Shown here: piece by piece, positions 35,686 through 45,976 of the stretch | How positions within the stretch are numbered: position 1 is the first letter of the stretch | Layout of the letters: each line of letters starts with the position of its first letter | NCBI GenBank assembly: GCA_934597175.1 | Contig: CAKTQR010000015.1 | Coordinates: 1 to 47,233 of the forward strand | Reading direction: 5' to 3' | DNA from: an uncultured Oscillospiraceae bacterium | GTDB taxonomy: Bacteria > Bacillota > Clostridia > Oscillospirales > Oscillospiraceae | Length of the DNA: 47,233 bases | Notes under the pieces: model-generated | Databases searched by the model: none | Seen by the model: the letters and a program-made list of their open reading frames with translations, nothing else | Told to the model about the DNA's origin: nothing | Program-made: the position numbers and the translations under genes

Positions 35686-36555
35686 ATGGCTAATATGCGA
35701 GCGATAAGGACACGCATAAAAAGTGTCAAGAATACGCAGCAGATAACCAAGGCCATGAAAATGGTCGCCGTGTCGAAGCTGCGCAGGACGCAGGCTGGTA
35801 TGCAGGCTATGCGCCCCTTCGCAGAAAAGAGCCAGGAGGTGCTCGACACGCTGCTTGCCAGCGGCTCGGGAAACGAAAATCGCTATATTGCGCCGAGAAG
35901 AGCGGTCAATAAGGTGTGCTATGTCCTGTTTGTCGGCAACCGTGGCCTTTGCGGAATGTATAATAACGCCGTCCTCCGATTCATGGAGGAGATAGCCAAT
36001 GCAGAGCAGCGTCCGTTCGAGGTCGTTGTCTGCGGCCGGTGGGGCAAGGATGTCATTGCAAAAAGCGGACTTCCCGTGGTTAAGAGCTTTACCGGCCTGA
36101 GCGATACGCCCACTGCAAACGAGGCGCTGGAGCTGGCAGAATTTTTAAAGCAAAAGTACCTTAACGGCGAAGTCGACGAGATACACATCGTCTATCAGCA
36201 TTATCGTTCGGCGCTGAGTCAGGAGCCTGTTGCGCACAGACTTCTGCCCGCAGCACCGGACAGTGAGAGCGAAGCGGGGGACAAGAAGCAGTTTATCTTC
36301 GAACCCGACGCACAAAGCGTGCTCGAGAGTGTCATGCAGCTTTATATCAATAACCGTGTGCTTTCGATAATGCTTGAAGCCAAGTGCGGTGAGCACTCGG
36401 CCCGTATGACGGCCATGACCTCTGCGACCGACAGCACCAAGACCCTTATCGATCAGCTTGGTCTGTCGCTCAACCGTGCCCGTCAGGCGGCTATCACCAC
36501 CGAGATCTCTGAGATCGTCGGCGGCGCATCTGCGCTCAAGCGCAAGAAAACCTAA
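35686..36555 (+). CDS. atpG: ATP synthase F1 subunit gamma
   Basis: The 289-residue rotor shaft protein starts MANMRAIRTRIKSVKNTQQI, the conserved N-terminal helix. It ends with SLNRARQAAITTEISEIVGG, the C-terminal helix that turns inside the alpha-beta ring. Length is normal. AAAGGAGGGG precedes the ATG. It follows the fusion gene by 27 bases and precedes atpD by 29. Confidence 0.96.
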   Translation: MANMRAIRTRIKSVKNTQQITKAMKMVAVSKLRRTQAGMQAMRPFAEKSQEVLDTLLASGSGNENRYIAPRRAVNKVCYVLFVGNRGLCGMYNNAVLRFMEEIANAEQRPFEVVVCGRWGKDVIAKSGLPVVKSFTGLSDTPTANEALELAEFLKQKYLNGEVDEIHIVYQHYRSALSQEPVAHRLLPAAPDSESEAGDKKQFIFEPDAQSVLESVMQLYINNRVLSIMLEAKCGEHSARMTAMTSATDSTKTLIDQLGLSLNRARQAAITTEISEIVGGASALKRKKT

Positions 36556-36584
36556 ACCCACACCCCTATACAGGAGGTAATTCA

Positions 36585-37970
<1,386 letters not shown>

Positions 37971-37973
37971 GCC

Positions 37974-38387
37974 ATGGAGAATAAGATTCATCTTCAGATC
38001 ACCACGGCAGGCGGCGCAGTCTGCGACGAGATGGTAAACTATGTTGCCGTGCCGCTGACCGACGGCGAGGCAGGCATACTTGCCGGTCACGCCAATATGA
38101 TAGGCGCACTCAATGAGGGCGTCGTGAGGTACAAGATCGATGACGAGATGCACTTTGCGGCGGTGTCCGGCGGCGTGATGAGCGTTGCGGATAATGAGCT
38201 TATCATTTTAGCCCGCAGTGCGGAAAGAGCCGAGACCATCGACCTTGCCCGAGCTCAGGCGTCCAAAGCCAGAGCAAAGGAACGCATTGCGACGAAAGCC
38301 GACAATCTTGATCTTAAGCGTGCAGAGCTCAGCCTCCACCGTGCGCTTGCAAGAGAAAAGGCATATACGATGCTTCATAAGAATTGA
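37974..38387 (+). CDS. atpC: ATP synthase F1 subunit epsilon
   Basis: The 137-residue protein has an N-terminal beta-sandwich (MVNYVAVPLTDGEAGILAGH, HFAAVSGGVMSVADNELIIL) and a C-terminal two-helix hairpin (RAQASKARAKERIATKADNL), the inhibitory arm. It starts 3 bases after the atpD stop. No convincing terminator follows within the 76 bases before the next gene, so the ion transporter gene could be co-transcribed. Confidence 0.95.
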   Translation: MENKIHLQITTAGGAVCDEMVNYVAVPLTDGEAGILAGHANMIGALNEGVVRYKIDDEMHFAAVSGGVMSVADNELIILARSAERAETIDLARAQASKARAKERIATKADNLDLKRAELSLHRALAREKAYTMLHKN

Positions 38388-38463
38388 GGATATTTTATAG
38401 AACTAAACGGTATATATAAAAACAGAACACCGAAAGACCGACTATGAAAGGAGTCACGAAACC

Positions 38464-39819
38464 ATGTTTGCACAGATCACTGCACTTGTAATTTTTATTG
38501 CTATGTTCATCTTTATCGTCATGGATAAGATAGAACGGCATATCGTGACGCTTATAGCCGGTCTTTTGACTTGTGTGCTGGTATTCGGCGTCGGTATGCA
38601 CAGCTTTGACGCAGTCAAGGAGACCTTAAATTTACATAGCATCGTCTCGACGCATTTCTGGTATTCCGCCGGAACGCAGACCGCTGCGAGCACCGGCATC
38701 AATTGGGAGACCATCATATTCATCGCAGGGATGATGATCATGGTCGAGGGCATGGCGGAGGCAGGCTTCTTCCGCTGGCTGTGCATGCGCATCGCAAAGG
38801 CCGTGCACTATAAGCCCATCGCCATTTTCATGACCTTCATGCTGCTGTCGGCGGTACTGTCCATGTTCATCGACAGCATCACCGTCATCCTGTTCCTTGC
38901 TGCCGTTACCATTGAGCTTGCCCGGCTTCTGCGCTTTGACCCCGTGCCGTTTATTTTGGCGGAGATCTTCTGCGCAAACCTCGGCGGCAGCTCCACCATG
39001 TGCGGCGATCCCCCGAATATCATAATCGGCACATCGCTCGGCTACAGCTTCGGCGATTTTCTCACCAACACGGGCGAGATCGCACTTGTCGCTATGCTGT
39101 TCACGCTGCTGTATTTCTACCTCGTTTTCGGCAAGAGCATAAGAAAGCAGACCGTCTCGCTCAGCGAGATAACCGTCATCGAGCCTAGGCAGGCGATAAC
39201 CGATAAGGGCAAATTCATTGCCAGCTGCGTCATCTTCGCCCTTGCCGTTGTCCTGCTCGTGAGCCACGCTGCGACCGGGCTCACGGTGTCGACCATCGGC
39301 GTGTTCGTTGCCGTCCTTACGATACTGACGCATGTTAAAAATGCAGGCGAGATACTCAAAAAGGTCGATTACAAGACGCTTTTGTTCTTCGTCGGCCTGT
39401 TCATAGTCGTCGGCGGACTTGAAATTACGGGCATTTTGGAGCTTATCGCAGGCTTCATCGAGGATATCTCCGGCGGCCAGCCGCTGCTCATTGTTGTGAT
39501 AATCCTGTGGGTGTCGGCGTTTGCCAGCGCCATTGTGGATAACATCCCGTTTGCGGCGACCATGATACCCGTCATTCGCAGCCTTTCGGCTGCCACGGGC
39601 TTTGACCTGGGCGTATTTGCGTGGACGCTTGCCATGGGCACGGACCTTGGCGGCAGCGCCACACCGATAGGCGCATCTGCAAATGTCGTAGGTGTTGCAC
39701 TTGCAAATAAGTCCGGCCACAGAATAGGCTGGGGCAAATACTGCAAGTACATGATCCCCGTGACCCTCCTTGCCGTCCTCATCTCGATGGTAATGCTGTA
39801 TCTGAAATACTTTGCATAA
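38464..39819 (+). CDS. NhaD/ArsB-type (ion transporter superfamily) permease
   Basis: The 451-residue protein has about 11-12 membrane helices in two halves. Each half has a re-entrant motif: SMFIDSITVILFLAAVTIEL and GSSTMCGDPPNIIIG in the first, SAIVDNIPFAATMIPV and GGSATPIGASANVVG in the second. These occur in the NhaD, ArsB and SLC13/CitM-like permeases. Position directly after the ATP synthase genes favours a role in Na+/H+ exchange, but anion or dicarboxylate transport cannot be excluded. AAAGGAG precedes the ATG. Terminators follow. Confidence 0.85.
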   Translation: MFAQITALVIFIAMFIFIVMDKIERHIVTLIAGLLTCVLVFGVGMHSFDAVKETLNLHSIVSTHFWYSAGTQTAASTGINWETIIFIAGMMIMVEGMAEAGFFRWLCMRIAKAVHYKPIAIFMTFMLLSAVLSMFIDSITVILFLAAVTIELARLLRFDPVPFILAEIFCANLGGSSTMCGDPPNIIIGTSLGYSFGDFLTNTGEIALVAMLFTLLYFYLVFGKSIRKQTVSLSEITVIEPRQAITDKGKFIASCVIFALAVVLLVSHAATGLTVSTIGVFVAVLTILTHVKNAGEILKKVDYKTLLFFVGLFIVVGGLEITGILELIAGFIEDISGGQPLLIVVIILWVSAFASAIVDNIPFAATMIPVIRSLSAATGFDLGVFAWTLAMGTDLGGSATPIGASANVVGVALANKSGHRIGWGKYCKYMIPVTLLAVLISMVMLYLKYFA

Positions 39820-39824
39820 TAATT

Positions 39825-39850
39825 AAGAGCGGTTTTCACCGCTCTTTTTT
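39825..39850 (+). terminator. intrinsic terminator after the permease
   Basis: Stem AAGAGCGGT/ACCGCTCTT with a 4-base loop and TTTT. Confidence 0.85.
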
Positions 39851-39856
39851 GTTCTT

Positions 39857-39887
39857 GGGGCAACGATTTTGAACAAATTGTTGCCCC
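39857..39887. terminator. second hairpin downstream of the permease
   Basis: GGGGCAAC...GTTGCCCC with inner ATTT/AAAT pairing; no clear T run. It may back up the first terminator. Confidence 0.5.
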
Positions 39888-39910
39888 AATATTAATTTTA
39901 TTAACACCGC

Positions 39911-39939
39911 TTGAAATGCGAATATCGGCGGAGTATATT
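39911..39939 (+). promoter_or_regulatory. promoter of the surface cassette
   Basis: TTGAAA (39911-39916), exactly 17 bases, TATATT (39934-39939), 81 bases before the first gene. Confidence 0.6.
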
Positions 39940-40020
39940 AACTGTACCGCTCAAGACCACACAGTTGGCGACGGGTGAATATAGCAATTTTGTTGGGAAG
40001 CTTTGAAAGGAGACAGCTCC

Positions 40021-41145
40021 ATGAAAGAGAAGTTAAGTGCGGTTATGGGCGTTGCGATGCCTCTGATGCTCGCAGCGCTGCTGATATTGAATATCTTTAC
40101 GCTGTTTAAGGTAAACGACATGCAAAATGTGATAAACGGCGCAAACGGCGACGAGGATGTTGCGCAGGAAAACGATGTTACCATCGGCGACAAGTATGTC
40201 ATCAAGGACACCACGGCGATATCGGACGCATATAAGTCGGGCAAGACCACGGGCCTTTCCGACAAGGAAAAGGAAACGCTTGACCTTGCAAAGAGCGTTC
40301 TCGATGAGATAATTACCGACGGCATGACCGACTACGAAAAGGAGCTTGCCGTTTACGATTGGATGACCAAAAATCTGAGCTTTGACAGCGGCTCGCTGCT
40401 TGTCGTGCCCGACACCGGCGCTGACTGCGACAACCCCTACGGCGTGCTTAAATATCACAACGCCGTGTGCGTCGGCTACGCCACGACCTTCAGGCTCTTC
40501 ATGCAGATGATGAACATTGAGTGCATGGTCGTGCACGATTCCTACATGAGCCACTCGTGGGATATTGTCAAGCTCGACGGCCATTGGTATCACACGGACA
40601 TTTACTCCGACGAGGGCAGCGGCAACTACATGAACTTTAATGTGGACGACACCGTGCTCAGCCGGCGTCAGGAGTGGAATCGTGATTTCTTCCCCGCAGC
40701 CGACGGCGTTGAGTACAGCTACGCATATCTCAACAGGGAAAAGTGCAAGGACATCTACGAAATACCGGCGCTTCTGCGCACCGCTCTTGACGAGGAAAAG
40801 GGCGTCGTGTCCTTCGAGTTTGAGCAGGAGATAACGGATACCGAGGCTCAGATAGTCGCAGCCATGATGCAGAGCATAGAGGGCAGCATCGGCTTTAGCG
40901 AATACGGAGCGAAGATATCCTATAACTGGATGTCCGCCGATGATAAGTATATCCTTTGCATCTACATTCAGCGTGATAGCGGCGACAACCCCGTGAATGT
41001 CACGGACATTGACGATGCCGCCCTTGAGAAGATAGTCAGCGCCGTGTCCGGTGCGTTCGGCGACTCGGGCGATGTTGACGGCGGCGATGAGCCCTTTGAC
41101 GACATCACAAACTTCGACGACTATACGGTAATTACAAGGAACTGA
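40021..41145 (+). CDS. membrane-anchored transglutaminase-like protein
   Basis: The 374-residue protein has an N-terminal membrane helix (about 8-29) and an extracytoplasmic transglutaminase-like domain. The expected triad is Cys150 in AVCVGYATTF, His168 in SHSWDIV and Asp183 in HWYHTDI. Bacterial members usually act as cysteine proteases or peptide ligases. The C-terminal 120 residues are acidic and unassigned, ending in a Gly/Asp-rich tail. AAAGGAGA 9 bases upstream selects ATG 40021 over an in-frame TTG at 40003. It leads a four-gene run with short gaps (15, 13 and 12 bases). Confidence 0.85.
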   Translation: MKEKLSAVMGVAMPLMLAALLILNIFTLFKVNDMQNVINGANGDEDVAQENDVTIGDKYVIKDTTAISDAYKSGKTTGLSDKEKETLDLAKSVLDEIITDGMTDYEKELAVYDWMTKNLSFDSGSLLVVPDTGADCDNPYGVLKYHNAVCVGYATTFRLFMQMMNIECMVVHDSYMSHSWDIVKLDGHWYHTDIYSDEGSGNYMNFNVDDTVLSRRQEWNRDFFPAADGVEYSYAYLNREKCKDIYEIPALLRTALDEEKGVVSFEFEQEITDTEAQIVAAMMQSIEGSIGFSEYGAKISYNWMSADDKYILCIYIQRDSGDNPVNVTDIDDAALEKIVSAVSGAFGDSGDVDGGDEPFDDITNFDDYTVITRN

Positions 41146-41160
41146 TCGGAGGAAAAGCAG

Positions 41161-41643
41161 ATGTTTAAAAGAACGGTCAGCCTTTTATGCGCCGTGCTGT
41201 GCGCACTTTCGCTGTGCGCCTGCGGAGGCAGCAGCAAGCAGGTGAGCATGTACGACCTGCAAAAGAGCATGCTTGCCGCCGATTCGAGCCTGCCGGAGAT
41301 GAAGGTCACCGGCAGCTGGGAGGACAATGCGGAAAACGCATTTTCGTATATATCCGACATGGACTACAGCAAGGTGTCCGGCTACTTCCTGGCATATGCA
41401 GCCGACGGCATGGCATATGAGATAGCGGTCGTGCAGCTGAATGATAAGTCTGATGCCTCCGCCATGGTCGACAGCTTAAAGCAGCATGTGCATGACAGAG
41501 TGCAGCTTTACAAGACCTATGAGCCGGAGCAGACCGAGCGAGCAGAGGCTGCGACCGTCAAAGCCGACGGAAGCTTTGTACTGCTCGTCATGTGCGGCAA
41601 GCAGCAGGAAGTTGAGACTGCATTCAAAGATTTTGTGAAATAA
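41161..41643 (+). CDS. DUF4358 family lipoprotein
   Basis: The 160-residue protein has a signal peptide and a lipobox ending at Cys21 (SLCAC). The rest fits DUF4358: an N-terminal helix (LQKSMLAADSSLPEM), a core beta-strand region (EIAVVQLNDKSDASAMVDSL) and a C-terminal strand-helix (FVLLVMCGKQQEVETAFKDF). The function is unknown. In Clostridia these proteins are often encoded next to MBOAT and DHHW genes, as here. CGGAGG precedes the ATG. Confidence 0.8.
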   Translation: MFKRTVSLLCAVLCALSLCACGGSSKQVSMYDLQKSMLAADSSLPEMKVTGSWEDNAENAFSYISDMDYSKVSGYFLAYAADGMAYEIAVVQLNDKSDASAMVDSLKQHVHDRVQLYKTYEPEQTERAEAATVKADGSFVLLVMCGKQQEVETAFKDFVK

Positions 41644-41656
41644 CGGAGAAAAACAG

Positions 41657-43057
41657 ATGGTATTCAGCAGCGCCGTATTCCTTTGCATATATCTGCCCAT
41701 AGTTCTGCTGGGATATTATATCTGCCCGAAAAAGTGGCGAAACCTGTTTCTGCTGGCAGCCAGTCTCGTGTTCTACGCATGGGGCGAGCCGAAATATGTG
41801 CTTTTGATGGTGTTTTCCATCGTCATAAACTACATTTTCGGCCGCCTCATGGATAAAAACCGTGCCGACAGGCGAAGACTCAAGCTCCTGCTTGTTTTGT
41901 CGGTCGTCATTGATCTCGGACTGCTCGGATTTTTCAAGTACACGGATTTTATCATCGAAAACCTCAATGCCGCCTTCGGCACGGGCTTTGACCTATTGAA
42001 TGTCGCACTGCCCATCGGCATATCGTTTTACACCTTCCAGGCGATGAGCTACACGATAGATGTGTACCGGGACGATGTCAGGGTGCAGAAGAATCTCATC
42101 GACTTCGGTATGTACATTGCAATGTTCCCGCAGCTCATTGCAGGGCCAATCGTCCGCTACTCCGATGTGGAGGGGCAGCTGACAGAGCGCAGCGTCACGA
42201 CCGGCGACTTTGCCGACGGCATAATGCGGTTTGCGGTCGGACTGGGCAAAAAGGTGCTGCTTGCAAACCAGATAGGCGCACTGTGGACGGAAATTTACGG
42301 TCTCGGCGGTGCGGCCTCGGCACTCACGGCGTGGCTCGGTGCGGCGGCGTTTACATTCCAGATATACTTTGATTTTTCCGGCTACTCCGACATGGCGATC
42401 GGCCTCGGCAAAATGCTCGGCTTCAGGTTTCCCGAAAACTTCCGCTACCCGTATGAGTCGCTGTCGATAACCGATTTTTGGCGCAGATGGCACATTACGC
42501 TGAGCACCTGGTTTAAGGAATACCTGTACATCCCCCTCGGCGGCAACCGTCACGGGCTCATGCGTCAGGCGCTCAACCTCCTGATAGTCTGGACACTCAC
42601 CGGCTTTTGGCACGGTGCAGGCTGGAACTTCATCATGTGGGGACTGTATTACTTTGCGATACTGCTCATTGAAAAGCTGTTCCTGCTCAAGGCGCTAGAT
42701 AAGCTCCCCAAGCTGCTGCGGCATATCTATTCGCTGTTTTTAATCGTTGTCGGCTGGGTGATATTCGCCTGCGACGATGTGAGCGTGCTGCCGCAGTATC
42801 TCGGCTCGATGATAGGCGTAAACGGCGCTCTCGGCGGGCAGGATATGTATTGGCTCACCACAAAGGCGGTTCTGCTTATAGTGTGCGCCATAGCGTCAAC
42901 GCAGCTTCCCAAGAAGCTTTTTGAAATGGCAACCGGGAAACTGAACGAGAAAACGGCGTTCGTCGTCAAAGCCGTGCCGACGGTTGTCCTACTCGTTTTG
43001 AGCATGGTGTTTCTCATCGGCGACAGCTATAATCCCTTCCTTTATTTCAGGTTTTAA
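41657..43057 (+). CDS. MBOAT family O-acyltransferase (AlgI/DltB-like)
   Basis: The 466-residue protein has about 10-12 membrane helices and begins MVFSSAVFLCIYLPIVLLGY, typical of AlgI-like enzymes. Characteristic segments are the AMFPQLIAGPIVRYSD block, DFWRRWHITLSTWFKEYLYI and GFWHGAGWNFIMWG with the active-site His. Such enzymes pass acyl groups across the membrane to polysaccharides or teichoic acids. The DHHW protein encoded next is the expected extracytoplasmic partner (AlgJ/AlgX- or DltD-like). The acceptor polymer is unknown. Confidence 0.93.
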   Translation: MVFSSAVFLCIYLPIVLLGYYICPKKWRNLFLLAASLVFYAWGEPKYVLLMVFSIVINYIFGRLMDKNRADRRRLKLLLVLSVVIDLGLLGFFKYTDFIIENLNAAFGTGFDLLNVALPIGISFYTFQAMSYTIDVYRDDVRVQKNLIDFGMYIAMFPQLIAGPIVRYSDVEGQLTERSVTTGDFADGIMRFAVGLGKKVLLANQIGALWTEIYGLGGAASALTAWLGAAAFTFQIYFDFSGYSDMAIGLGKMLGFRFPENFRYPYESLSITDFWRRWHITLSTWFKEYLYIPLGGNRHGLMRQALNLLIVWTLTGFWHGAGWNFIMWGLYYFAILLIEKLFLLKALDKLPKLLRHIYSLFLIVVGWVIFACDDVSVLPQYLGSMIGVNGALGGQDMYWLTTKAVLLIVCAIASTQLPKKLFEMATGKLNEKTAFVVKAVPTVVLLVLSMVFLIGDSYNPFLYFRF

Positions 43058-43069
43058 GAGGTGACCGTG

Positions 43070-44167
43070 ATGAAAAAACTGCATATCACGCTCATCGCCC
43101 TGTTCTTTGCGATAATTGCGCTGCCAGCCGTGCTCGTGCTTGCGGGTAAGGATAAGACATTTTCCGAAAACGAAAACAGAACGCTCCAAACCGCCCCGGA
43201 GCTCAGCCTTGAAAGCGTCCTTTCCGGCGATTTTCAGGAGAAGCTGACCGCATATATCTCCGACCAGTTTCCCGCCCGTGACACATGGACTAGCCTCGGC
43301 ACGAGCATAAAAAAGCTTGCGGGCTTTAAGGACATCGGCGGGGCGTATCTCGGCAAGGACGGTTATTACATCGAAAAGCTCACGCCCGAGAGCGTGAACG
43401 AAAAGCGCTTTAAGTCAAATCTTGAGGTAATAAACGACTTTGCGCAGAATAACCCGAACGCCGCCGTCACAGTGCTGCTCGTGCCGTCGACCGGCACGGT
43501 GTTGGACGATAAGCTCCCGGCGCATGCGCAGATCTACGATGCCGAAAAGCTTTGGAACACCGCCAAAACCGAGCTTGAAAATATAAGCGTGCCAAACCTG
43601 TACGCCTGCCTGCGGGAGAACAAGCCCGAGCAAATTTATTACCGCACCGACCACCACTGGACATGGTACGGCGCATATGCAGCGTACAAGCTTTTGATGC
43701 CCGACGGGGCGTACAGCGCAGCGCCGGACCTTTTCAGCAAAAGCTTCCTCGGCACGACCTATTCAAAAACGCTCGACTCGGCCGCCGTGCCCGACAAGCT
43801 TTATATATCGCCTGTGTCGGATAACATTACCGTCACCGCCGACGGAAAGCAGATACCGCTCTACGACATGGCGGCGAAAAGCGAAAAGGACAAATACAAG
43901 GCCTTTTTCGGCGGAAACTACGGGCAGGTCGTGATAAATGGCGGCAGCGATAACGGCAAGACCCTGCTCATTATCAAGGACTCCTTTGCAAACAGCCTTG
44001 CGCCGTTTCTGACCGCCGACTATGAGACGATAATTATGCTCGACCTGCGCTATTTCACGGGCTCGGCTCAGGGCGTTATCGATGAAAACAATGTCGACGA
44101 TATACTTTTCGTTCAGGAAATGAGCAGCTTTTCAAACGATAAAAGCCTTGCAAAGCTGACATTTTAG
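43070..44167 (+). CDS. DHHW family protein (AlgJ/AlgX/DltD-like acyl-transfer partner)
   Basis: The 365-residue protein has an N-terminal signal or anchor helix (about 5-27) and the family motif TDHHW at residues 193-197. SGNH-hydrolase-like features are the lysine-serine region LIIKDSFANS and the conserved start FSENENRTLQ. It probably completes acyl transfer to a surface polymer with the upstream MBOAT protein. AAGAGGTG selects ATG 43070 over the GTG at 43061. A shared terminator follows. Confidence 0.88.
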   Translation: MKKLHITLIALFFAIIALPAVLVLAGKDKTFSENENRTLQTAPELSLESVLSGDFQEKLTAYISDQFPARDTWTSLGTSIKKLAGFKDIGGAYLGKDGYYIEKLTPESVNEKRFKSNLEVINDFAQNNPNAAVTVLLVPSTGTVLDDKLPAHAQIYDAEKLWNTAKTELENISVPNLYACLRENKPEQIYYRTDHHWTWYGAYAAYKLLMPDGAYSAAPDLFSKSFLGTTYSKTLDSAAVPDKLYISPVSDNITVTADGKQIPLYDMAAKSEKDKYKAFFGGNYGQVVINGGSDNGKTLLIIKDSFANSLAPFLTADYETIIMLDLRYFTGSAQGVIDENNVDDILFVQEMSSFSNDKSLAKLTF

Positions 44168-44199
44168 AAAAAGCTCGCTTCAAAAGAAGCGAGCTTTTT
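44168..44199. terminator. bidirectional terminator between convergent genes
   Basis: A 14 bp perfect stem AAAAAGCTCGCTTC/GAAGCGAGCTTTTT with an AAAA loop; it serves the genes on both sides. Confidence 0.92.
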
Positions 44200-44963
44200 C
44201 ATGTGAATATAACTTCGTATAAAACCTTTATGAAGAATATCGTGAGCACCAAGATCATGATGGGCTTTACCGATCTTCCGCCGCCCTTTTCAAAGTGCTT
44301 TGCGCCGAGAAAGTTTCCTGCGATGGAGAACACACCGGCAGCCAGACCCAGCGGATACAGGACCTTGGAGCTCAGGATAAACACCGTCAGCGCCGATAGA
44401 TTCGTCGAGAGGTTTATCACCTTGCACACGCCGTTTGCATTCGTCAGCGGCATGTGCGCCGCAGCGGTCAGCAGCAGGATGAGAAATGTTCCCGTGCCCG
44501 GACCGTAAAACCCGTCGTATGCGCCGATGACAAGGGCGATTGCGCAGCTTAGCACCGTCGTTTTCGTGAACGAAAGAGGCGGCTTTTCCGTTATCAGTGC
44601 CTTGCTTTTGAACACATAAATCGCCGTGACCGGCAGGATAAACAGCATTATTATCTTAAACACATCCGCATTGAGCATCAGCGCAAGCTCCGCACCGCAG
44701 GCAGAGCCTATAAGCGCAAACACGACGCAGAAAATCGCCTGCTTCCAGGGAACAAAGCCGTCCCGTGCGTAGCGGACGGTCGTGAGCGTCGTGCCCATGG
44801 CGGAGCTAAGCTTGTTCGTTGCGATGGCATAGTGCGGCGGCAGGCCGGATATGAGGTAGGCGGGGAGGGAAACGAGTCCGCCGCCTCCCGCCACCGCATC
44901 AATGTATCCGGCGAGAAAAACAAGCGGGCAGACTATCAAATAGTGTGTCAGTGTAATGTCCAT
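44199..44963 (-). CDS. TauE/SafE (DUF81) family membrane permease
   Basis: The 254-residue protein has about eight helices in two repeats. The first holds LAGYIDAVAGGGGLVSLPAY and ATNKLSSAMGTTLTT. The second holds GAYDGFYGPGTGTFLILLL and NANGVCKVINLSTNLSALTV. These are the TauE hallmark motifs. Members move sulfite, sulfoacetate or other small organic anions. The start lies 3 bases after the stop of the upstream minus-strand hydrolase gene, so the two are co-transcribed and coupled; no separate ribosome binding site is evident. Confidence 0.9.
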   Translation of the reverse strand: MDITLTHYLIVCPLVFLAGYIDAVAGGGGLVSLPAYLISGLPPHYAIATNKLSSAMGTTLTTVRYARDGFVPWKQAIFCVVFALIGSACGAELALMLNADVFKIIMLFILPVTAIYVFKSKALITEKPPLSFTKTTVLSCAIALVIGAYDGFYGPGTGTFLILLLTAAAHMPLTNANGVCKVINLSTNLSALTVFILSSKVLYPLGLAAGVFSIAGNFLGAKHFEKGGGRSVKPIMILVLTIFFIKVLYEVIFT

Positions 44964-44966
44964 GTC

Positions 44967-45845
44967 TTAAACGGTTTTCCACAAAAGCATATTGTCCTCA
45001 AACGAAACGGCAAGCTTACCGGTATCAAGCAGCCAGCTTAAGTATGAGCGGAGCGTGCTTCCGATGAGCGCATACTGCTCAAAATTGAGCGTCAGACCGT
45101 AATCGGTAAAAATGCGCTGCAAAATCGCCTCAAAGTTCATAGGATCAGCGCAGACAGACAGTATCTTGTCTCTGACCTCTAACACCGAGCGGCGGTTAAT
45201 CTCGGTAAGCTCACGGATATCCTCGGTCGGCTCGGTGTGCGAGGGGACAAAGAGCTTGGCAGAAAGCGTGTCGACAAAGTCGAGCGTGTCGAGATATGCC
45301 TGCACATCGTAAAGATAGCCTATCTTGTACTTTTCCAGCGTTGCTGCGCTCGAAACGCAGTCGGCGAGGAACACGACATCGTCCGGTGTGCGGTAGCCGA
45401 CCATGTCAAAAATGTGCCCGTGCAGGGGAATGACCTCGATCTCCGCCGGAAATTCGGGGGAAGCGATGTCAAGGCACTCCGACTCCTGCGCCATCAAAAA
45501 CTTATGCTTGAGCGCCTTGCAGGGAGCACCGCCGTACAGCAGGGCGGGCTCCAAAATGGGGTGATTTGCAATGCAAGCCTCGATGCCGGGGGCAAAAATT
45601 TTGCAGCCGGTGTTCTGTTGAAAATACCTGTTGCCGCCGGTGTGGTCGGCGTGCGAGTGCGTGTTGAGTATGGCCTTCACGACCCAGCCCTCGGCCTCCA
45701 GTACACGACGCACCTTGCGGCCTGCGTCCTTGTCGTTGCCGCTGTCGATGAGATAAATGTCCGTATCGTTGCAGCGGTACACGCCGATCTTGGCGGGGCA
45801 GTTAACATAATAAGTATTATTTGCAACCTGAATAAGCTCGTACAT
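44967..45845 (-). CDS. metallo-beta-lactamase-fold hydrolase
   Basis: The 292-residue protein has the zinc motif THSHADHTGG (His63, His65, Asp67, His68), later ligands in PLHGHIFDMVG (His) and FLADCVSS (Asp), and FVPSHTEP as the last His. It resembles glyoxalase II-like or general MBL hydrolases; the substrate is unknown. AGAGG 8 bases upstream selects ATG 45845 over the GTG at 45854. A TTGATT-17-TAAAAT promoter lies 20-50 bases upstream on the minus strand. It forms an operon with the TauE-like permease, perhaps hydrolysing a compound whose product is exported. Confidence 0.92.
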   Translation of the reverse strand: MYELIQVANNTYYVNCPAKIGVYRCNDTDIYLIDSGNDKDAGRKVRRVLEAEGWVVKAILNTHSHADHTGGNRYFQQNTGCKIFAPGIEACIANHPILEPALLYGGAPCKALKHKFLMAQESECLDIASPEFPAEIEVIPLHGHIFDMVGYRTPDDVVFLADCVSSAATLEKYKIGYLYDVQAYLDTLDFVDTLSAKLFVPSHTEPTEDIRELTEINRRSVLEVRDKILSVCADPMNFEAILQRIFTDYGLTLNFEQYALIGSTLRSYLSWLLDTGKLAVSFEDNMLLWKTV

Positions 45846-45863
45846 AGTAATCACCTCTGCGGT

Positions 45864-45892
45864 ATTTTAACATCTGAAGCAAAAGCAATCAA
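45864..45892 (-). promoter_or_regulatory. promoter of the hydrolase/TauE operon
   Basis: On the minus strand TTGATT (45892-45887), 17 bases, TAAAAT (45869-45864). Confidence 0.6.
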
Positions 45893-45921
45893 CATTATCT
45901 GAATTTTGACGATTTTCGCAC

Positions 45922-45949
45922 TTGAATTAAGCGCCCTGAGTGCTATACT
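45922..45949 (+). promoter_or_regulatory. promoter of the YoaK-like gene
   Basis: TTGAAT (45922-45927), 16 bases, TATACT (45944-45949), 27 bases before the start codon; divergent from the hydrolase promoter. Confidence 0.55.
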
Positions 45950-45976
45950 GGGAGCTGTTCGATTAGAGGCGATGAA

